Source of the DNA: Gigantopelta aegis
Lineage: Eukaryota > Mollusca > Gastropoda > Neomphalida > Peltospiridae
Direction of reading: 5' to 3'
Length of the DNA stretch: 64,000 nucleotides
Assembly (NCBI RefSeq): GCF_016097555.1
Contig: NC_054712.1
Location: forward strand, 54,410,213-54,474,212
Part shown: positions 63,086 to 64,000 of the stretch, piece after piece
Layout: every line of letters starts with the position of its first letter
Position numbering within the stretch: position 1 is the first letter of the stretch
Made by a program: the position numbers and the translations under genes
The notes under the pieces: model-generated
The model's database searches: none
What the model saw: only the letters and a program-made list of their open reading frames with translations
Told to the model about the DNA's origin: nothing

Positions 63086-64000
63086 AACAAACTTTGATGG
63101 TCATGCACAGCTTGCACTTGGTGAAATGATCATGCAGCACGAATAATTGTGAACCGTGTGTGTGTTATTGGAGGGATCAGTTCATTGCATTGTGAGGGAA
63201 ATCAGTCTTTAGGCCATGGATCAGAGGCTGAAATAACAAACACACGGAGAACAATAGACCGATGACAGCGTCATATCATACTGGTTATTTTGAGTTACGT
63301 TTCTGAAAACTATAAAATGTTGGAGAAATAGTCATTACGGTAGTACTCGGTTTGACTATGACATGGTACATGGTATATTTCAGTTTTCCAAAATAACACA
63401 TTTGTTGATTACCATGAATACTACTACTAGGAAACGACGGTCATTATTTTATGACCAGGAGCCAATTTCACAAAAGATCGTAAGTTATACCGATCATACG
63501 ATTTCATGTGTTTGGCATCTGTTTCACACAGAAAAGAAATATCATAACGGAAGATGAAGATAAAATAGGTATAGTTCAAATCACAGTGGAGCACCGTTGT
63601 ATTGAACTTGCTTAAGTCGATATATCGTTTATGTTGATATGACTGGCTGGTCCCGGCCAGAATGTGTATTAATTATCATGTTTTTTTGTCTCGGTTCAGT
63701 CAGTACAATTAAATCGATAGTACGTTTGTGTCAATATATTTTTTGGTCCCAACTTAGACTTTTATATGGAAAAATGTCTTTATGTGTCAATATTTATATT
63801 ATGTGTTAAAAATAAATAAAATATTTTAAAAGGTAGATATGAATTGTGTGATATGAAAACAATGCTGTACCCTTGCTGTGAACACGTAACCAACAATAAA
63901 AACAGTTGCCGGCTTTTGACTGTAAACAAATAATGATTTGTAATTACTGTAACAGTTCACATGTTCAAGTATTGAGCAATATATTAAATGGTTTCATCAA
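63086..64000. other. No gene seen; possible MITE pieces at the window edge
   Basis: GCCAATTTCACAAAAGATCG (63461) resembles one end of a common molluscan MITE, and CAGTGGAGCACCGTTGTATT (63585) another, but no partner ends were found. Confidence 0.4.

Overview
The window looks like AT-rich, gene-poor, repeat-dense genomic DNA of a marine mollusc, probably a gastropod. Three things point there. The host exons are metazoan and intron-split. There are more than twenty copies of a tRNA-derived SINE of the kind abundant in mollusc genomes (box A TAGCCCAGTGG, box B GGGATCGATCC). Many short hAT-, Tc1/mariner- and Harbinger-like MITEs are also present. No bacterial operon, CRISPR array, rRNA or free-standing tRNA gene was seen, and no LTR retroelement or other virus-like element was recognised. 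Species assignment is inference.

Host genes, left to right: (1) the first coding exon of a 5'-nucleotidase-type metallophosphoesterase on the minus strand (6081-6243), whose other exons lie to the left and mostly outside the window; (2) a complete coding region for ribosomal protein L13 on the plus strand (exons 13092-13337, 15950-16123 and 17071-17274; 207 aa); (3) the last and main exon of TMEM70, a mitochondrial ATP-synthase assembly factor, on the minus strand (20179-20835), convergent with RPL13; (4) the first three coding exons of an ELMO (engulfment and cell motility) protein on the plus strand (28247-28369, 32748-32788, 33959-34034). No later ELMO exon was recognised in the remaining 30 kb, so that stretch is probably a giant intron made almost wholly of repeats. 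The genes are unrelated housekeeping and signalling genes and form no pathway.

Transposons: a 5.3-kb intron-containing Mutator-like element (17-5292) with an 8-bp target duplication encodes a PHD-like zinc finger, a FLYWCH finger and a DDE transposase, all decayed. A 504-bp relative in architecture lies at 9685-10188. A Tc1-type element with a broken transposase is at 11379-12855. A TTAA-flanked 2.1-kb element (23249-25378) carries a short ORF split by a TA-flanked 1.25-kb insertion. There are many MITEs, including one that carries telomere-like repeats (30901-31031).

Tandem repeats dominate 33-63 kb. They include a 22 x 101-bp satellite apparently seeded by one end of a mariner-type MITE (41843-44071), a 21-bp array (45.1-46.0 kb), a 19-bp/17-bp minisatellite of 2.9 kb containing an altered internal duplication (53.5-56.4 kb), a 22-bp GC-rich array (57.6-58.3 kb) and an array built from SINE tails (62.3-63.1 kb). 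The most unusual observations are the MITE-seeded satellite, the iterated-motif transposon ends, the telomere-repeat MITE and the mix-and-match SINE modules.
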